Part shown: positions 35,031 to 49,178 of the stretch, one piece after another
Position numbering within the stretch: position 1 is the stretch's first letter
How the letters are laid out: every line of letters begins with the position of its first letter
Source of the DNA: Paracoccus aerodenitrificans
Lineage (GTDB): Bacteria > Pseudomonadota > Alphaproteobacteria > Rhodobacterales > Rhodobacteraceae
Assembly (NCBI RefSeq): GCF_027913215.1
Contig: NZ_CP115784.1
Span: forward strand, 2,232,001 to 2,296,000
Direction of reading: 5' to 3'
DNA: 64,000 nucleotides
The notes under the pieces: generated by a model
Told to the model about the DNA's origin: nothing
Seen by the model: the letters and a program-made list of their open reading frames with translations, nothing else
The model's database searches: none
Translations under genes and position numbers: made by a program

Positions 35031-36614
35031 TCAGTGCTCAGCCGCGGCCGCATCGGCCTCGGCAGTGGCTTCGGCAACGCGGTACGCAGCCGGATCTTCA
35101 GGCATATCGGCGGTGGCTGCGGCGACATTGGTCACCAAAGCCTCCACACTCGGCCCGGTAATATTGGTGACGACGCGCGGATAGACACCCAGCCACAGCG
35201 TCATGACGATCAGCGGAACGAAGATCCAGCGTTCGCGCGGCGTCATGTCGGTGATGGATTTCAGGCTCTCCTTGATCAGCGCACCAAGCGTCACCCGGCG
35301 ATAAAGCCAGAGCGCATAGGCCGCCGAGAAGATCACACCCGTCGCCGCGACCAGCCCAACCCAGGTATTTTCGCGGAACGTTCCCAGCAGGGTCAGAAAC
35401 TCTCCGACAAAGCCGGACGTGCCGGGCAGCCCGACATTCGCCATCGTGAAGAACATGAACACAAGCGCATATTTCGGCATCCGGTTCACCAGGCCGCCAT
35501 AAGCGTCGATCTCGCGCGTATGCATCCGGTCGTAGATCACGCCGACCAGCAGGAACAGCGCCCCCGAGATGAAGCCGTGGCTCAACATCTGGAAGATCGC
35601 GCCGTCAACGCCAACCTGATTGGCGGCGAAAATACCCATCGTCACATAGCCCATATGGGCCACGGAGGAATAGGCGATCAATTTCTTCATATCCGTCTGC
35701 GCAAGCGCGACCAGCGAAGTATAGACAATCGCAATTGCGGACAGCCAGAAAATCACCGGCTGGAAAATTTCTGACGCGACCGGGAACATCGGCAGGCTGA
35801 AGCGCAGAAAGCCGTACCCGCCCATTTTCAGCAGCACAGCCGCCAGCACGACCGAACCCGCCGTCGGTGCCTGCACGTGAGCATCCGGCAACCAGGTATG
35901 GACCGGCCACATCGGCATTTTCACGGCAAACGATGCCAGGAAGGCCAGGAACAGCAGCGTCTGCAATCCGCCGAAAATGGTCCAGCCAAGGAAGTGCAAC
36001 GGTGTCGATGAGAAATCGAACTCCAGAAGCTGGACGATATCCGTGGTTCCGGCGGCGCGATACATGGTGATCATCGCCACCAGCATCAGAACCGAGCCGA
36101 GGAAGGTATACAGGAAGAACTTGAACGCGGCATAGATCCGGTTCTGCCCGCCCCAGATGCCGATGATCAGGAACATCGGGATCAGCCCTGCCTCGAAGAA
36201 CAGATAGAACAGGATCAGATCCAGCGCGGTGAACACGCCGATCATCAGCCCTTCCAGAACCAGAAAGGCGATCATGTAGTCCTTGACGCGATTTTCGACC
36301 TCCCAGGTAGACAGGATGGTCAGCGGCATCAGGAAGGTGGTCAGCATCACGAACAGGATCGAGATCCCGTCCACGCCCATCTTATAGCGCAGCCCCATGA
36401 TCCAGACCCGGTCCTCGACGAACTGGAAGCCTGTATTGGCGGGATCGAAGCCGAACAGCACATAAAGCGAAATGAGGAAGGTCGCCGATGTGGCGATCAG
36501 CGCCAGCCATTTGGCGTTGCGCCGCGAGGCCTCATCGTCGCCGCGCAGGAACACGGCCAGAATCAGCGCCGCGACCAGAGGCAGGAAGGTGATGATCGAG
36601 AGGATATTGGTCAT
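35031..36614 (-). CDS. nuoM: NuoM, NADH-quinone oxidoreductase subunit M
   Basis: 527 aa, about 14 membrane helices, antiporter-like. [20 protein letters not shown] and [19 protein letters not shown] carry the conserved charged residues of the proton channel. The extra C-terminal Ala/Glu-rich tail (about 500-527) is low in complexity. The ATG is one base after the nuoL TAA. Confidence 0.96.
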   Translation of the reverse strand: MTNILSIITFLPLVAALILAVFLRGDDEASRRNAKWLALIATSATFLISLYVLFGFDPANTGFQFVEDRVWIMGLRYKMGVDGISILFVMLTTFLMPLTILSTWEVENRVKDYMIAFLVLEGLMIGVFTALDLILFYLFFEAGLIPMFLIIGIWGGQNRIYAAFKFFLYTFLGSVLMLVAMITMYRAAGTTDIVQLLEFDFSSTPLHFLGWTIFGGLQTLLFLAFLASFAVKMPMWPVHTWLPDAHVQAPTAGSVVLAAVLLKMGGYGFLRFSLPMFPVASEIFQPVIFWLSAIAIVYTSLVALAQTDMKKLIAYSSVAHMGYVTMGIFAANQVGVDGAIFQMLSHGFISGALFLLVGVIYDRMHTREIDAYGGLVNRMPKYALVFMFFTMANVGLPGTSGFVGEFLTLLGTFRENTWVGLVAATGVIFSAAYALWLYRRVTLGALIKESLKSITDMTPRERWIFVPLIVMTLWLGVYPRVVTNITGPSVEALVTNVAAATADMPEDPAAYRVAEATAEADAAAAEH

Positions 36615-36615
36615 C

Positions 36616-38748
36616 TTACATGCTCCCCCGCATCATAACCCAGACAAGCAGCGCCAGAATCCCAAGCACCATCGCAAACGCATAGTGGAACAGATAGCCC
36701 GACTGAAGCCGCCCGGCAAAGCGCGTCAGCCTCGGGATCAGGCCCATTGCCAGACCGTTGATCGCGCCGTCGATAACCCGGCCATCTCCGCCCTGCCACA
36801 GCGAACAGCCCAGCCAACGCGCGGGGCGAACGAAGACGCGGTCATAGATCTCGTCGAAATACCATTTGTTCAGCAGGAACTCATAAAGCGGACGCTGAGT
36901 CGCCGCCAATTTCGCAGGTGCCTCGGGATAGCGGATATACATCATCCAGGCCGTGAACAGCCCGATCAGCATCGCGATGAAGGGGGAGACCTTGACCCAT
37001 TTCGGCGCGTAATGAGCATCGTGCAGAACATGGTTATCCGGGTGCATATAGATCGCACCGCCGACCGGAGCCGGAACATCCGTATTCAGCCCTCCCGCAG
37101 CATGGTCTTCTTCTGCCGCCGCTTCCCCGCTCGCTTCAACGATCGTGACGGCCTGTGCCGGGGCAGCGCCCTCTGCACCCGATGCCTCGCCCTCAGCGGT
37201 TTCCGCTTCGGCGCTGACGGCTTCCTCTGCCCCGGCCATATGGAAGAACTGGTTAACCCGGTCGCCGAAGAAGCTTCCGTACCAGACCATCCCGGCCAGA
37301 ACCGCGCCAACGGCCAGAACGCCAAGTGGAATGGTCATCACCTTGGGCGATTCATGGGCATGGTCATGCGTGTGATGGTCACCACGCGGCTTTCCGTAGA
37401 ATGTCATGAACATCAGCCGCCAGCTATAGAAGCTGGTAAAACCGGCAGCGATCACCAGCGACCAGAAGGCGAATGTACTACCGACATAGGCGCTTTCGAT
37501 GATCGCATCCTTTGACAGGAAGCCCGCGAAACCAATCGTGGTCAGCGGAATACCGACGCCGGTAATGGCCAGCGTCCCGATCATCATCGCCCAGAAGGTC
37601 AGCGGGATCTTTTTCCGCAACCCGCCATAATTCCGCATATCCTGTTCGTGATGCATCGCATGGATCACCGAACCGGCGCCGAGGAACAGCATCGCCTTGA
37701 AGAATGCATGGGTCAGCAGGTGGAACATCGCCGCCGAATAGACGCCGACACCCGCAGCGACGAACATATAGCCAAGCTGCGAGCAGGTCGAATAGGCGAT
37801 CACACGCTTGATATCGTTCTGCACCAGCCCAACCGTTGCCGCGAAGAACGCCGTGCAGGCCCCGATAATGGTGATAAACAATTTCGCATCCGGCGCGAAT
37901 TCATACAAAGGCGACATCCGACAGACAAGGAACACGCCCGCCGTCACCATCGTCGCGGCATGGATCAGCGCCGAAACCGGCGTCGGGCCTTCCATCGCGT
38001 CCGGCAACCATGTGTGCAGCAGCAACTGCGCCGATTTCCCCATCGCACCGATGAACAGCAGCACACCCAGAAGATTTGCCGCATTCCAATCGGTCCAGAG
38101 GAACCGCACATAGGTTTCCGCGATCTGGGGGACCTGCGCGAAGATCTCCTCGAACATGACGGTTCCGGTCAGCCACCAAAGCCCGAAAATCCCCAGCAGG
38201 AAGCCGAAATCACCCACCCGGTTCACGATGAACGCTTTCATCGCAGCCGCCCCTGCGCTCGGCTTCTTATAATAGAACCCGATCAGCAGATAAGATGCGA
38301 CACCAACGCCCTCCCAGCCGAAGAACATCTGCAGCAGGTTGTCGGCAGTCACCAGCATCAGCATGGCGAAGGTAAAGAAGGACAGATAGGCGAAGAACCG
38401 TGCCTTGTAGTTTTCCTTCTCGGTGAAATTCTCGTCATGGGCCATGTAGCCCATCGAATACAGATGGACGAGCGCCGAGACCGTCGTCACCACGATCAGC
38501 ATGATCGCGGTCAGCCGGTCCAGCCGGATCGACCATTGCGAAACGAAATCCCCCGAGACGATCCAGTCCATCACCGGGATATGCCGGGTCTCTCCGTCAA
38601 AGCTGAAAAACACGATCCAGGACAGCAGGCAGCACAGGAACAAAATACCCGTCGTCAGATACTGGGCGGCTTTTTCCCCGGTCACGCGCCAGCCGAACCC
38701 GGCAATCAAAGAGCCGATGAGCGGTGCAAACAGGATGATCTTTTCCAT
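36616..38748 (-). CDS. nuoL: NuoL, NADH-quinone oxidoreductase subunit L
   Basis: 710 aa, distal antiporter-like subunit with about 16 helices and the lateral helix. [20 protein letters not shown] and [19 protein letters not shown] are the conserved channel helices. A His-rich loop (about 458-466) is followed by an Ala/Glu-rich insert of about 55 residues (506-562), which makes it longer than E. coli NuoL (613 aa). Overlap and spacing show it is cotranscribed with nuoK and nuoM. Confidence 0.96.
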   Translation of the reverse strand: MEKIILFAPLIGSLIAGFGWRVTGEKAAQYLTTGILFLCCLLSWIVFFSFDGETRHIPVMDWIVSGDFVSQWSIRLDRLTAIMLIVVTTVSALVHLYSMGYMAHDENFTEKENYKARFFAYLSFFTFAMLMLVTADNLLQMFFGWEGVGVASYLLIGFYYKKPSAGAAAMKAFIVNRVGDFGFLLGIFGLWWLTGTVMFEEIFAQVPQIAETYVRFLWTDWNAANLLGVLLFIGAMGKSAQLLLHTWLPDAMEGPTPVSALIHAATMVTAGVFLVCRMSPLYEFAPDAKLFITIIGACTAFFAATVGLVQNDIKRVIAYSTCSQLGYMFVAAGVGVYSAAMFHLLTHAFFKAMLFLGAGSVIHAMHHEQDMRNYGGLRKKIPLTFWAMMIGTLAITGVGIPLTTIGFAGFLSKDAIIESAYVGSTFAFWSLVIAAGFTSFYSWRLMFMTFYGKPRGDHHTHDHAHESPKVMTIPLGVLAVGAVLAGMVWYGSFFGDRVNQFFHMAGAEEAVSAEAETAEGEASGAEGAAPAQAVTIVEASGEAAAEEDHAAGGLNTDVPAPVGGAIYMHPDNHVLHDAHYAPKWVKVSPFIAMLIGLFTAWMMYIRYPEAPAKLAATQRPLYEFLLNKWYFDEIYDRVFVRPARWLGCSLWQGGDGRVIDGAINGLAMGLIPRLTRFAGRLQSGYLFHYAFAMVLGILALLVWVMMRGSM

Positions 38749-38755
38749 GTCCGTC

Positions 38756-39082
<327 letters not shown>

Positions 39083-39163
39083 TCACCCGCTGAAGTATCC
39101 GTTTGCCACCAGCACAGCCGTTGCGATGCCAATGGCGATGGCGGTCCAGCCGCCAGCCGTCAA
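39083..39163 (-). CDS. Candidate 26-aa membrane peptide between nuoJ and nuoK
   Basis: From a TTG that overlaps the nuoJ stop as TTGA, the frame reads (M)[19 protein letters not shown] then NGYFSG and stop. It is one hydrophobic helix, with length suited to span the membrane. The four-base overlap is the same coupling used by true genes in this operon, and it fills most of the nuoJ-nuoK gap. The unusual start codon and tiny size leave it unproven; I know no named family. Confidence 0.45.
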   Translation of the reverse strand: MTAGGWTAIAIGIATAVLVANGYFSG

Positions 39164-39758
39164 AGCCCCTGACCCGGTTTTACGTCGCGCAGCTCAAGCT
39201 GCTTCTTCGGATCGGTCCACATCTGCTTGAGCACGTTCTGCCGTTTGACATCGCGGCGATGGCGCAGCGTCAGCACGATTGCCCCGATCATCGCCACCAG
39301 CAGGATCAGCCCGGCAAGCTGGAAGGCCAGGAAATACCGATCATACAGAACAAGCCCGATAGAGTTGGTGTTGTATGTATTTTCCGGTATCGGCGCGGCC
39401 AGAAGATCCCCGGCATTTTCAGCGCTCTGCCAGCCCGCAAAGCTCATTCCCAACACGGTCAGAAGCATCAGCGCAATGACCAGCCCGATTGGCAGGAACC
39501 GCGCAAGCTCTCCCCTCAATTCGGCGAAATCGACATCCAGCATCATCACGACGAACAGGAACAGCACTGCAACCGCGCCGATATAGACGATCAGCAGCAA
39601 CATGGCGATGAACTCGGCCCCTTGCAGGACGAACAGCCCGGCGGCGCAGAGAAATGTCAGGATCAGCCACAAGACCGAGTGCACCGGGTTTCGCGACATC
39701 ACCACCATGAAGCCCGCAACACAGGCAATGACGGCGAAAAGATAGAATGCGAAGATCA

Positions 39759-39762
<4 letters not shown>
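39160..39762 (-). CDS. nuoJ: NuoJ, NADH-quinone oxidoreductase subunit J
   Basis: 200 aa, five membrane helices. [20 protein letters not shown] and the conserved [18 protein letters not shown] identify NuoJ (ND6). The start overlaps the stop of the carboxymuconolactone-decarboxylase-like gene; a second ATG one codon later is equally possible. Confidence 0.95.
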
Positions 39763-40824
<1,062 letters not shown>

Positions 40825-40833
40825 TTTTCTTCA

Positions 40834-41895
40834 TCAGCCTCCAGTAACAGCGGCACCGACAGGTGCCATCATGTCCCAGCGAGCCCAGAACCCGCCAAGA
40901 ATTTCGTAACGTGCGAATATTGCGATCAGCACGACCCAGGCCAGCGACAGCGGTAGAAACACCTTCCAGCCGATCCGCATAAGCTGGTCATAGCGATAAC
41001 GCGGCACAATCGCCTTCACCATGCCGAACATGAAGAACCAGAACCACATCTTCAGCACCATCCAGATCACCCCGTCGGGCAGCCCCGGAATGGGCGACAG
41101 CCAGCCGCCGAAGAACAGCAGCGAGATCAGCGCACACATCAGATAGATGGCGATATACTCACCGGCCATGAACAGCAGATACGGAGTCGAGCCATATTCG
41201 ACCATGTGACCGGCGACCAGTTCGGATTCCGCCTCGGCCAGATCGAAAGGCGGGCGGTTAGTTTCGGCCAAAGCCGAGACGAAGAACAGCACAACCATCG
41301 GCAGATGCGGCAGCCAGTACCAGCTCAGCAGCCCGGCCCCGCGCTGCGCCTCGACAATGGCAGTGAGGTTCATCGAGCCGGTCGAGATGATCACTCCGAT
41401 AATGATCAGCCCCATGCTGACTTCGTAGGAAATCATCTGCGAGGCAGAACGCAGCGAGGCAAGGAACGGATATTTCGAGTTCGAGGCCCAGCCACCCATG
41501 ATCGTGCCATAGACCTCAAGCGAGGACATGGCGAAGATGAACAGAATACCGACATTGATATTCGCCATCACCCAGCCGGGACCGAAAGGCACGGCCACGA
41601 AGGCGACAAGCGCCAGCGTCATCGACAGGAACGGCGCAAGGAAAAAGACGAATTTATCGGCACCGGCCGGGACGACGATTTCCTTGCAGACATATTTCAG
41701 CGCATCCGCAAAGGTCTGAAGCAACCCCCAGGGTCCGACAACGTTGGGTCCACGCCGCATCTGAACCGCAGCCCAGATCTTGCGGTCTCCATAGACCATA
41801 TAGACCAGCGACAGCATCACGAAAGCAATGATCGCCAGACCCTGCCCCAGCATGATGATGGCGTAACCCAGCGGTGATGCCCAGAACTCAGCCAT
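40834..41895 (-). CDS. nuoH: NuoH, NADH-quinone oxidoreductase subunit H
   Basis: 353 aa, eight or nine membrane helices. [21 protein letters not shown], the quinone-site loop region with [24 protein letters not shown] sequence ([16 protein letters not shown]), and [14 protein letters not shown] identify NuoH (ND1). It overlaps the upstream lipoprotein gene by 8 bp. Confidence 0.97.
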   Translation of the reverse strand: MAEFWASPLGYAIIMLGQGLAIIAFVMLSLVYMVYGDRKIWAAVQMRRGPNVVGPWGLLQTFADALKYVCKEIVVPAGADKFVFFLAPFLSMTLALVAFVAVPFGPGWVMANINVGILFIFAMSSLEVYGTIMGGWASNSKYPFLASLRSASQMISYEVSMGLIIIGVIISTGSMNLTAIVEAQRGAGLLSWYWLPHLPMVVLFFVSALAETNRPPFDLAEAESELVAGHMVEYGSTPYLLFMAGEYIAIYLMCALISLLFFGGWLSPIPGLPDGVIWMVLKMWFWFFMFGMVKAIVPRYRYDQLMRIGWKVFLPLSLAWVVLIAIFARYEILGGFWARWDMMAPVGAAVTGG

Positions 41896-42682
41896 TCTCT
41901 TCCGTCCCTTCCACAGGCCCGACCGTTACCCGGGCGGGGATCCCGTTCGCCCTGCATTGCTGCAGGATCTCTTCCTGTTCCATGATCTGCAGCCCCAAGG
42001 GCAGGCTGCGCGACATGACGAATATCGAATCCAAGGCCAGCACGCCGCCACGCCTCTTTGATATGGTGCGGATATGACGCGCATAAGGCGTCCCGGTATC
42101 GCGTGACCAAGCTGCCAGCGTACAGGCGGCATAGGCAAATGCGGTGGCATCGTCCAGCCCCTCATCCGTATTGACCAGAACCGAGAACATATCCGCGCTG
42201 CCGCCCTCTTCCCGGGATACCGGCCTTACCGTGCCGTAAAGAAACGCTTCTTCCGGGGCGGCGGTCAGATTCGCGGGCAGATTCAGCGGCTGACGGCGGG
42301 CGGCAAATTCCTCCATCGCGATTTCCTGCGCGGTGGGGGGCTTCGGCAGATCTGCCACATTGATCGAAGTATCCTCGACCAGAAATTCCGACAGACCGCG
42401 CATTTCCTCTTCCGACTGCCGCAGGCTGCGCCGCCCTTCCGCGGAATCGACCGGAGTCCGCGACACCGTTCCGTCATTTTCCAGAATCAGCAGCTCACCG
42501 CTCGCCGTCGAAACACCGCCGAGGATCGAGGTATCCTCGGTCGGTCCTTCCAGCCGCACCGGCAGGGTTGCGGGTTTGGATCGCGGCCGTTCGGCCAGCC
42601 CGGCATCGGATGGCTGAGTACAGCCCGACAGAACGGCAAAAGCCGTCACAGTCAAACCACCAAGGATACGGACCTGCCGCAT
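41888..42682 (-). CDS. Putative lipoprotein encoded between nuoG and nuoH
   Basis: 264 aa. The signal ends in a lipobox AVLSGC (Cys21), predicting a lipid-anchored envelope protein. No catalytic motif is recognised. The middle is Pro/Ala-rich and the C-terminal half (about 165-255) looks folded. It sits between two complex I genes with 9-bp and overlapping junctions, so it is cotranscribed. Function unknown. Confidence 0.75.
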   Translation of the reverse strand: MRQVRILGGLTVTAFAVLSGCTQPSDAGLAERPRSKPATLPVRLEGPTEDTSILGGVSTASGELLILENDGTVSRTPVDSAEGRRSLRQSEEEMRGLSEFLVEDTSINVADLPKPPTAQEIAMEEFAARRQPLNLPANLTAAPEEAFLYGTVRPVSREEGGSADMFSVLVNTDEGLDDATAFAYAACTLAAWSRDTGTPYARHIRTISKRRGGVLALDSIFVMSRSLPLGLQIMEQEEILQQCRANGIPARVTVGPVEGTEENG

Positions 42683-42691
42683 CGCGCCCTC

Positions 42692-44716
42692 TTACTCTGC
42701 CGCCAGATCACCGACCGCATTGCGTGCGGCGGCCATTGCCGAAAGCTCTCCCATCAGCGCGGAGGCCCGCGCAATCGGGTTGGTCAGGTAGAAATCACCG
42801 ATGGCATAGCGAAAATCAGCCTTGCCCATATCCGCAATATCCAGCGGCTGCCATTCATTCTCGGCGATCTGGTCGATCTGTCCCAGCACCGGCACGTCCT
42901 TCACAAGAGCCCGGCGCAGCGCCGCAAGGCTGTCCCAGGGAAGAACCGCATCGAGCTGACCCGAAAGCGCCCGCAGGATCGCCCAGTTTTCCTTGGCCAC
43001 ACCCGGCGCGAAATTGGCCCGCATGGCAAGCTGGGGACGGCCCTCTGTATTCACGAACAGGCCGTTTTCTTCGGTATAGCAGGCACCCGGCAGGATGATA
43101 TCGGCACGATGCGCACCCCGGTCGCCGTGGCTGCCCTGATAGATCACAAAGGCACCCGGCTGGATATCGACCTCATCCGCGCTCAGATTATAGATCACCT
43201 CGGCACCGTCGATTGCGGCATCCAGACCGCCCTCGGTCACGGCACCGACATCCATCGCCCCGACACGGCCAGCGGCGGTGTGCAGGACCAGAAGCTTCGA
43301 ATTCGAGTTCTCTGCCAGCCTCATCGCATGAGCCAGCACGGCCTCGCCATCGGCTTCACGGATCGCGCCCTGCCCGACGATGACAATAGAAGGCTTTTCT
43401 TTCGTTTTATCGCTGATCTCGCGCGAGCTGAGGCTTTCCAGCGCGGCACGATCGGCCCCGACATGAGCATAGGGATAGGTCAGATCCACCGGCTTTCCGA
43501 CCAGCCCGATCTGCGCCCCGCGCGTCCATGCAGCCCGGATACGCGCATTCAGAACCGGCGCTTCAGAGCGCGGGTCGGTCCCGACAAGCTGGATCATCTG
43601 CGCATCGTCGATATCCTCGATCCGTGCAGTGCCGACATAGGCCGAACGATTCCCGGCAGGCAGACGCGCACGGTCGGTCCGACACTCGACCTTGCCGCCA
43701 AGCCCCTCGATCAACTGTTTCAGACTATAGGCAGCCTCAGCCGGAACCAGATCGCCGATCAGCCCGGCGACTTTTTTGCCCTTCATGGCCGAGGCAGCCG
43801 CCGCAAGCGCCTCACCCCATTCGGCGGGGCGCAGCTTGCCGTTTTCGCGGATATAGGGCCGGTCCAGACGCTGGCGGCGCAGCCCGTCCCAGATGAAACG
43901 GGTCTTGTCGCTGATCCATTCCTCGTTCACCGCATCATTATTGCGCGGCAGGACACGCATCACCTCGCGCCCCTTCGTATCGATGCGGATATTGCTGCCA
44001 AGAGCATCCATCACGTCGATGGATTCGGTCTTGCTCAACTCCCACGGGCGGGCGGTGAAGGCATAGGGTTTGCTGACCAAAGCGCCGACCGGGCAAAGGT
44101 CGATGATATTGCCCTGCATATTCGAGTTCAGGGTCTCATTCAGGTACGAGGTAATCTCGGCATCCTCGCCCCGCCCGGTCTGGCCCATCTGGGTGATGCC
44201 GGCAACTTCGGTCGTAAAGCGTACACAGCGCGTACACGAAATGCAGCGCGTCATATGCGTCTCGACCAGCGGACCGAGATTGAGATCCTCGGAAGCGCGC
44301 TTGGGTTCGCGATAGCGGCTGAAATCGACGCCATAGGCGACCGCCTGATCCTGAAGATCGCACTCCCCGCCCTGATCGCAGATCGGGCAATCCAGAGGAT
44401 GGTTGATCAGCAGGAACTCCATCACCCCTTCGCGGGCCTTCTTGACCATCGGCGAATTCGTCCTGATCTCGGACGGCTCGCCATCCTTGCCGGGACGCAG
44501 ATCCTTGACCTGCATCGCACATGAGGCAGCAGGCTTGGGCGGCCCGCCCACAACCTCGACAAGGCACATGCGGCAATTGCCCGCGATGGACAGTCGTTCG
44601 TGATAGCAGAAACGCGGCACCTCGACTCCGGCCTGCTCACAGGCCTGAATCAGGGTCAGGTTGGGATCGACCTCGATTTCGCTGCCGTCGATAATGATTT
44701 TCCGCAAATCTGCCAT
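42692..44716 (-). CDS. nuoG: NuoG, NADH-quinone oxidoreductase subunit G
   Basis: 674 aa from the ATG at 44716. The N-terminal 2Fe-2S ferredoxin domain shows [15 protein letters not shown]. The NuoG-specific [18 protein letters not shown] and the 4Fe-4[11 protein letters not shown] follow. The C-terminal molybdopterin-oxidoreductase-like domain lacks cofactor motifs, as in other NuoG. The 75-kDa electron-entry subunit. Confidence 0.97.
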   Translation of the reverse strand: MADLRKIIIDGSEIEVDPNLTLIQACEQAGVEVPRFCYHERLSIAGNCRMCLVEVVGGPPKPAASCAMQVKDLRPGKDGEPSEIRTNSPMVKKAREGVMEFLLINHPLDCPICDQGGECDLQDQAVAYGVDFSRYREPKRASEDLNLGPLVETHMTRCISCTRCVRFTTEVAGITQMGQTGRGEDAEITSYLNETLNSNMQGNIIDLCPVGALVSKPYAFTARPWELSKTESIDVMDALGSNIRIDTKGREVMRVLPRNNDAVNEEWISDKTRFIWDGLRRQRLDRPYIRENGKLRPAEWGEALAAAASAMKGKKVAGLIGDLVPAEAAYSLKQLIEGLGGKVECRTDRARLPAGNRSAYVGTARIEDIDDAQMIQLVGTDPRSEAPVLNARIRAAWTRGAQIGLVGKPVDLTYPYAHVGADRAALESLSSREISDKTKEKPSIVIVGQGAIREADGEAVLAHAMRLAENSNSKLLVLHTAAGRVGAMDVGAVTEGGLDAAIDGAEVIYNLSADEVDIQPGAFVIYQGSHGDRGAHRADIILPGACYTEENGLFVNTEGRPQLAMRANFAPGVAKENWAILRALSGQLDAVLPWDSLAALRRALVKDVPVLGQIDQIAENEWQPLDIADMGKADFRYAIGDFYLTNPIARASALMGELSAMAAARNAVGDLAAE

Positions 44717-44726
44717 GTGTTTGTCC

Positions 44727-45128
44727 TTACCTGGCCACCAGAAGCGATCCGGCGACCGACTTACCTGCGATTTCGTTACGCCCGATCCGGCAGAAGGATT
44801 CGGCATCCCCCTTACGTGCGCCGTTGCGGGTCAGATAATCCTCGGCCGCGGCATAGATCCGGGCCTTGTCCTGTTTGCTGTCCAGAAACGCGTCGATCTG
44901 GGTGTCCGAATACCCCCGATCCCGCGCATAGCGCTTCAATGCCCGCGCCTGCCCCCAGGCATAGACCAGCCGCGCATCAATAGACGGGCATTCGGTACGC
45001 ACGCGATCCGCCACCCGCGCGGCGATCAGCCGGTCATTGATGTATCGTTCCTGCGAGATCGGCACCTGCGCGGCGGCAGGCGCGGCGGCAAGGCTCAGGG
45101 CCAGAACAAGCGAGAACTGTTTTGTCAT
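44727..45128 (-). CDS. DUF5333 exported protein
   Basis: 133 aa with a clear signal peptide (about 1-20, ending AAAQ). The mature part ([18 protein letters not shown], then [22 protein letters not shown]) matches what I know as DUF5333, a family found beside nuoG in Rhodobacteraceae. Two Cys residues could form a disulfide. It starts after GGAGGC at 45141-45136. The gene is the first one downstream of the inserted methyltransferase. Confidence 0.78.
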   Translation of the reverse strand: MTKQFSLVLALSLAAAPAAAQVPISQERYINDRLIAARVADRVRTECPSIDARLVYAWGQARALKRYARDRGYSDTQIDAFLDSKQDKARIYAAAEDYLTRNGARKGDAESFCRIGRNEIAGKSVAGSLLVAR

Positions 45129-45243
45129 CTCTCATGCCTCCATTGTATCATGAAGGCAGCAATATCAGAGCCGCTGGCAAGCGGCCCGACACAGAGGGGT
45201 GAGCCGCTTGTGAACGCGTGGTTGACCCACCCCTTCAGCACGA

Positions 45244-46035
45244 TCATGCACTCACAGCTTTGGATTTGATCGCATCATCAATCGCGAGCGGACGAAACAT
45301 GGGAAAACCCTCGTTCATGATCTGAGCCGAATCGGTGAACTCAAAATCCGAGAAGAAGCGATCCACACCGTATTCCTTGAGCGTCATGGGTTCATAACGC
45401 GCTAAGATCTCATCATAAGCGTCTCGCAAGCGACGATCACCCGGCTTCAGCCCCTGAAGCATCACCACACCGGTCGGCGCGAGATCCAATACAGTCATTT
45501 GAAGGTCCGGACGGTATTCTTTGAGAATAGGAATCAACTTCCAGACATCTCCTGTCCAGAAACGTCCTTTCAGATCTGTCTCATTCCGTGTGGTCATGGG
45601 ATTATTGAAGGGACAGCAATCATGCATCAGGATGATGGAAACCTCGGATGACGCATCCTCGGTGTTCATGAAATCACGCAGAAGAAACTCGAACCAGTGC
45701 AGCCCGTCGAGGAAGGACACTGTAGGTCGGATTCCCATCTTTCCCAGAAAGTCGCTGTCAAAGAAATCGTCGCTCGTTTGTTGAAGGATATGCAACTGCG
45801 GCTTGCGACCAATTACATTGATATCAACTATAAATTGCGGATCAACGGACACGCTTTTTGATCGTGAATGCTGCAAACTGCGCCCTCGATTTGTTCCGAT
45901 CTCAAAGTACCAATCAAACTGAAACTGGCCATGCAGTCGTGCAAAGAAACGCCGATACTGTTTGCCAGTTGCCTGGACAAAACCGGATTCGACGCTTTCT
46001 TCGAGGAGCATCTGTTCTTCTTTTGTTTTGTTCAT
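45244..46035 (-). CDS. Class I SAM-dependent methyltransferase-like protein (insert in the nuo operon)
   Basis: 263 aa, start after AGGAAG. FDWYFEIGTNRGRSLQHS resembles the first SAM-binding strand and loop of Methyltransf_24-type enzymes. SFLDGLHWFEFLLRDF and ILMHDCCPFN are typical later motifs of this group, often linked to glycan or rhamnosyl methylation. Base composition and codon use are visibly richer in A+T than in the nuo genes. It splits the 37-aa lipoprotein from DUF5333, with over 100 bp of non-coding sequence on each side. Likely horizontally acquired; substrate unknown. Confidence 0.7.
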   Translation of the reverse strand: MNKTKEEQMLLEESVESGFVQATGKQYRRFFARLHGQFQFDWYFEIGTNRGRSLQHSRSKSVSVDPQFIVDINVIGRKPQLHILQQTSDDFFDSDFLGKMGIRPTVSFLDGLHWFEFLLRDFMNTEDASSEVSIILMHDCCPFNNPMTTRNETDLKGRFWTGDVWKLIPILKEYRPDLQMTVLDLAPTGVVMLQGLKPGDRRLRDAYDEILARYEPMTLKEYGVDRFFSDFEFTDSAQIMNEGFPMFRPLAIDDAIKSKAVSA

Positions 46036-46330
46036 CGTAAACTTCCTTTATCCTTCAGAAGCCAGACGGGAAAACCGTTCCGCCCACAGACAACCCAGCT
46101 GAAACGCTCAGCAAATTTGTGTAATGCCCTTGAGAAGAGCAACAGCGTAACCGGTTTTGTACACACCCCCAGAAGCCACACGAAAAGCGCCAGAAAGCAT
46201 CGCGCATGCTTAAAGAGATCCTGCCATAGCCCATTCCAAGCTGTTGGCCGATCTCTAAACAGGGCGGATACCTGAGCCCCGCCCGTCAGGGCATCACACG
46301 GTTGCATCAGAAAAACGTGACCTGCGACGC
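46036..46330. other. Non-coding flank of the inserted methyltransferase
   Basis: About 295 bp with lower GC than the operon. A minus-strand frame across it (46032-46370) starts inside the coding sequence of the small lipoprotein and shows no family resemblance. I see no transposase, no terminal inverted repeat, and no clear promoter. It probably came in with the methyltransferase. Confidence 0.4.
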
Positions 46331-47970
<1,640 letters not shown>

Positions 47971-47971
<1 letters not shown>

Positions 47972-49152
47972 CAATAGACCTCACCCTTGTCGACGCGCTT
48001 CGAGAACTCGGTCTCACCGCCCGCCGCCAGAATTCTTGCCTGCTCGACCCAGTCATCCGAGCGAATGCGGCCACCCATGCGGCCAATCAGCCCGGCAAAA
48101 TGGTCGATATCGGCGTCGGACCATCCGGCAATCTGCGAGAAGCTTGTCACACCGTTCTCATGCAGGACGCCTTCAAGCTGCGGGCCGATGCCCTTGATTT
48201 CCTTTAGATCATCGCTGGAAGCCGCAGCCGGACTGGCCGCTTCGACTTTCTTGGCGGATTTCTTCTTGGCGGATTTGGCAGATTTGTCGGACTTGCCGGA
48301 TTTCTCGGCTTTGCCTGATTTCTTGGCCTTTGCGGTTTTTTCGGCCTTATCGCTCTTTTTCTTCTTGTCGGATTTGGCCGGTTTATCCGCCTTAGCCTTC
48401 CCGGCCGGTTTTGCCGGTGCGGTATCCTCTGCCGGGTTGTCCCGTGCAGGAATAGCCGACTGGCCGGAGGGAGAAACATTAGTGCTTTCCGTGCCCGCGT
48501 CAGAAGCTGCCTCAGGAGCCTCACTGACGCGAGCATCATAGAGGGCCGCAGGTTGAGCCGCATTGGCGCTGCCGGATGTCCCGCTGCGCCTGCCGTCTTT
48601 GCCCGGTTCGTCCGTCGCGGTTTCCTCGCGGTCGTCGTCGTTATCTGTCAGAGAAGAAAGCGCCTTCTTGCCGCGTACCGCAAGAGCGCCCATCGCCTCT
48701 TTCACCGCATCTCCGGCCTGTTCCAGACGATCCTCTGCGCGGTCAAGCAGTCCATCATCATCGTCGTTGTCACGATCATCATCATCATCTTCACGATCAT
48801 CGTCATCGTCGTCCAGTGCGTCACGGCCCTTGTCCACGGCGGCTGCAGCGGTCGCCGCAATTGCCTGCCCCGCATCGACCACAGCCTGTTCGGCACGGCC
48901 AAGAATACCTGCCTCGGCAGGATCGGGATCAGCGCTGTGACGGGTCCTGGCGGTTTCTCCCAGAACCTCCTGATCCTCGCGCAGCCCGCCGCGTCCCTGG
49001 CACACGCCCCAGACGAAAAGTTTGCCCAACAGGAAAAATGCGATCAGCCCCATCAGCAGGCCGCCGAAAAAGGTCCCGTTAAAGATCCAGACCAGCAAAC
49101 CGCAAATCCCTGCGGCCAGCCAGCAATTCCGTGAGCATTCGTTCTTCAGCAT
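47971..49152 (-). CDS. Membrane-anchored protein with Asp-rich and Lys-rich tracts and a C-terminal helix-hairpin-helix
   Basis: 393 aa. One or two N-terminal membrane segments (about 11-50) come first, then a tract almost purely Asp with a few Arg/Glu/Asn (111-133), a Lys/Ala/Ser-rich tract (246-303), and a helix-hairpin-helix-type domain (315-378) with [16 protein letters not shown]. That last domain is clearly homologous to the C-terminal extension of NuoE encoded just upstream. Cotranscribed between nuoE and DUF5337. Function unknown; the charged tracts may be flexible tethers. Confidence 0.7.
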
Positions 49153-49178
49153 GTGTCACCCTGTTGTTACGGTTGATC

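Noticed and set aside
45142..45150. Extended -10 promoter (TGATACAAT, minus strand) in front of the DUF5333 gene
   Set aside because: Transcription would begin inside the GGAGGC ribosome binding site, so it could not serve this gene well.
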